A stretch of 26,870 nt of DNA, taken from positions 1 to 26,870 of the forward strand of contig MZNV01002140.1 in the NCBI GenBank assembly GCA_002081555.1. The letters are read 5' to 3'. Below the pieces are notes generated by a model, which saw nothing but the letters and a program-made list of their open reading frames with translations, made no database searches and was not told where the DNA came from. Of the stretch, positions 26,732 through 26,870 are shown piece by piece. The stretch comes from Protostelium mycophagum. Its lineage: Eukaryota; Evosea; Variosea; Protosteliida; Protosteliaceae. The stretch's first letter is position 1, and the number at the start of each line of letters is the position of its first letter. The position numbers and the translations under genes are program-made.

Positions 26732-26870
26732 TTATAAGATACTGCTGCGCGCAAGTCCACAGTGTAGAAGTCGATCTGGAGTTTTGATTGCTCCTGGCTT
26801 GAGGAGAAGTTTTCCTGCAAAATGTATCGGTTGACAGAAGAGAGCAAACTGTTGTTCTAAAGAATCTTCT
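26732..26870 (-). CDS. Possible 3' exon of a gene extending beyond the window
   Basis: The minus strand is open from the window edge to TAA at 26732-26734, about 45 codons. It begins EDSLEQQFALFCQPIHF and continues through a Lys/Leu/Pro-rich stretch (GKLLLKPGAIKTPDRLLHCG). I recognise no family with confidence. The opening residues recall the N-terminal box of VEFS-type Polycomb proteins, but the match breaks off quickly, and an unseen splice site could change the reading. Treat as tentative. Confidence 0.3.
   Translation of the reverse strand, partial: EDSLEQQFALFCQPIHFAGKLLLKPGAIKTPDRLLHCGLARSSIL

Overview
The window is nuclear DNA of a eukaryote with a compact genome and many small introns. 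Every large gene is cut by introns, most of them 36-60 nt. Donors are mostly GTGAG/GTAAG, acceptors end in CAG, TAG or sometimes AAG, and many introns carry a CTGA-type branch site. I built exon models by eye from protein-family similarity. Five multi-exon genes close to whole codon counts of the length expected for their family or architecture, which is good internal support.

Layout, left to right. (1) 361-4324 minus: P-type IIC ATPase alpha subunit (Na+/K+-ATPase family), with a 76-bp tandem duplication of its 3' end at 281-432. (2) 4677-5006 plus: small unrecognised gene, divergent from the ATPase. (3) 5620-9093 plus: secreted GPI-specific phospholipase D. (4) 9483-9842 minus: decayed ankyrin-repeat fragment. 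(5) 10080-15210 plus: sacsin-type ATPase protein ending in a BTB domain and a CCCH zinc finger. (6) 15481-20632 minus: a fusion of signal peptide, cadmium/zeta-type carbonic-anhydrase-like domain and multi-pass membrane domain homologous to H+-translocating pyrophosphatases, with the pyrophosphatase catalytic motifs eroded. (7) 20918-22376 minus: mitochondrial-type PPR protein. (8) 22493-26517 plus: DNA/RNA topoisomerase III beta with an RG-rich tail. (9) Right edge, minus: possible 3' exon of another gene.

Organism. The mixture of H+-pyrophosphatase-type membrane domain, fungal/protist-type Na+/K+-ATPase, GPI-PLD, sacsin-BTB and degenerate ankyrin repeats suggests a free-living unicellular eukaryote. 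An amoebozoan with short introns would fit, but this is a guess. I see no prokaryotic genes, CRISPR, insertion sequences or viral genes.

The most interesting signals are the carbonic-anhydrase/pyrophosphatase-like fusion and the make-up of the introns. Unrelated introns share short motifs far more often than chance: GTTGTAGAT (sometimes serving as the 3' splice site itself), TGACGTCA and GAAATTTC. This looks like an introner-like or motif-recycling process. The genes are not a pathway cluster; each seems to be an independent housekeeping or accessory gene.
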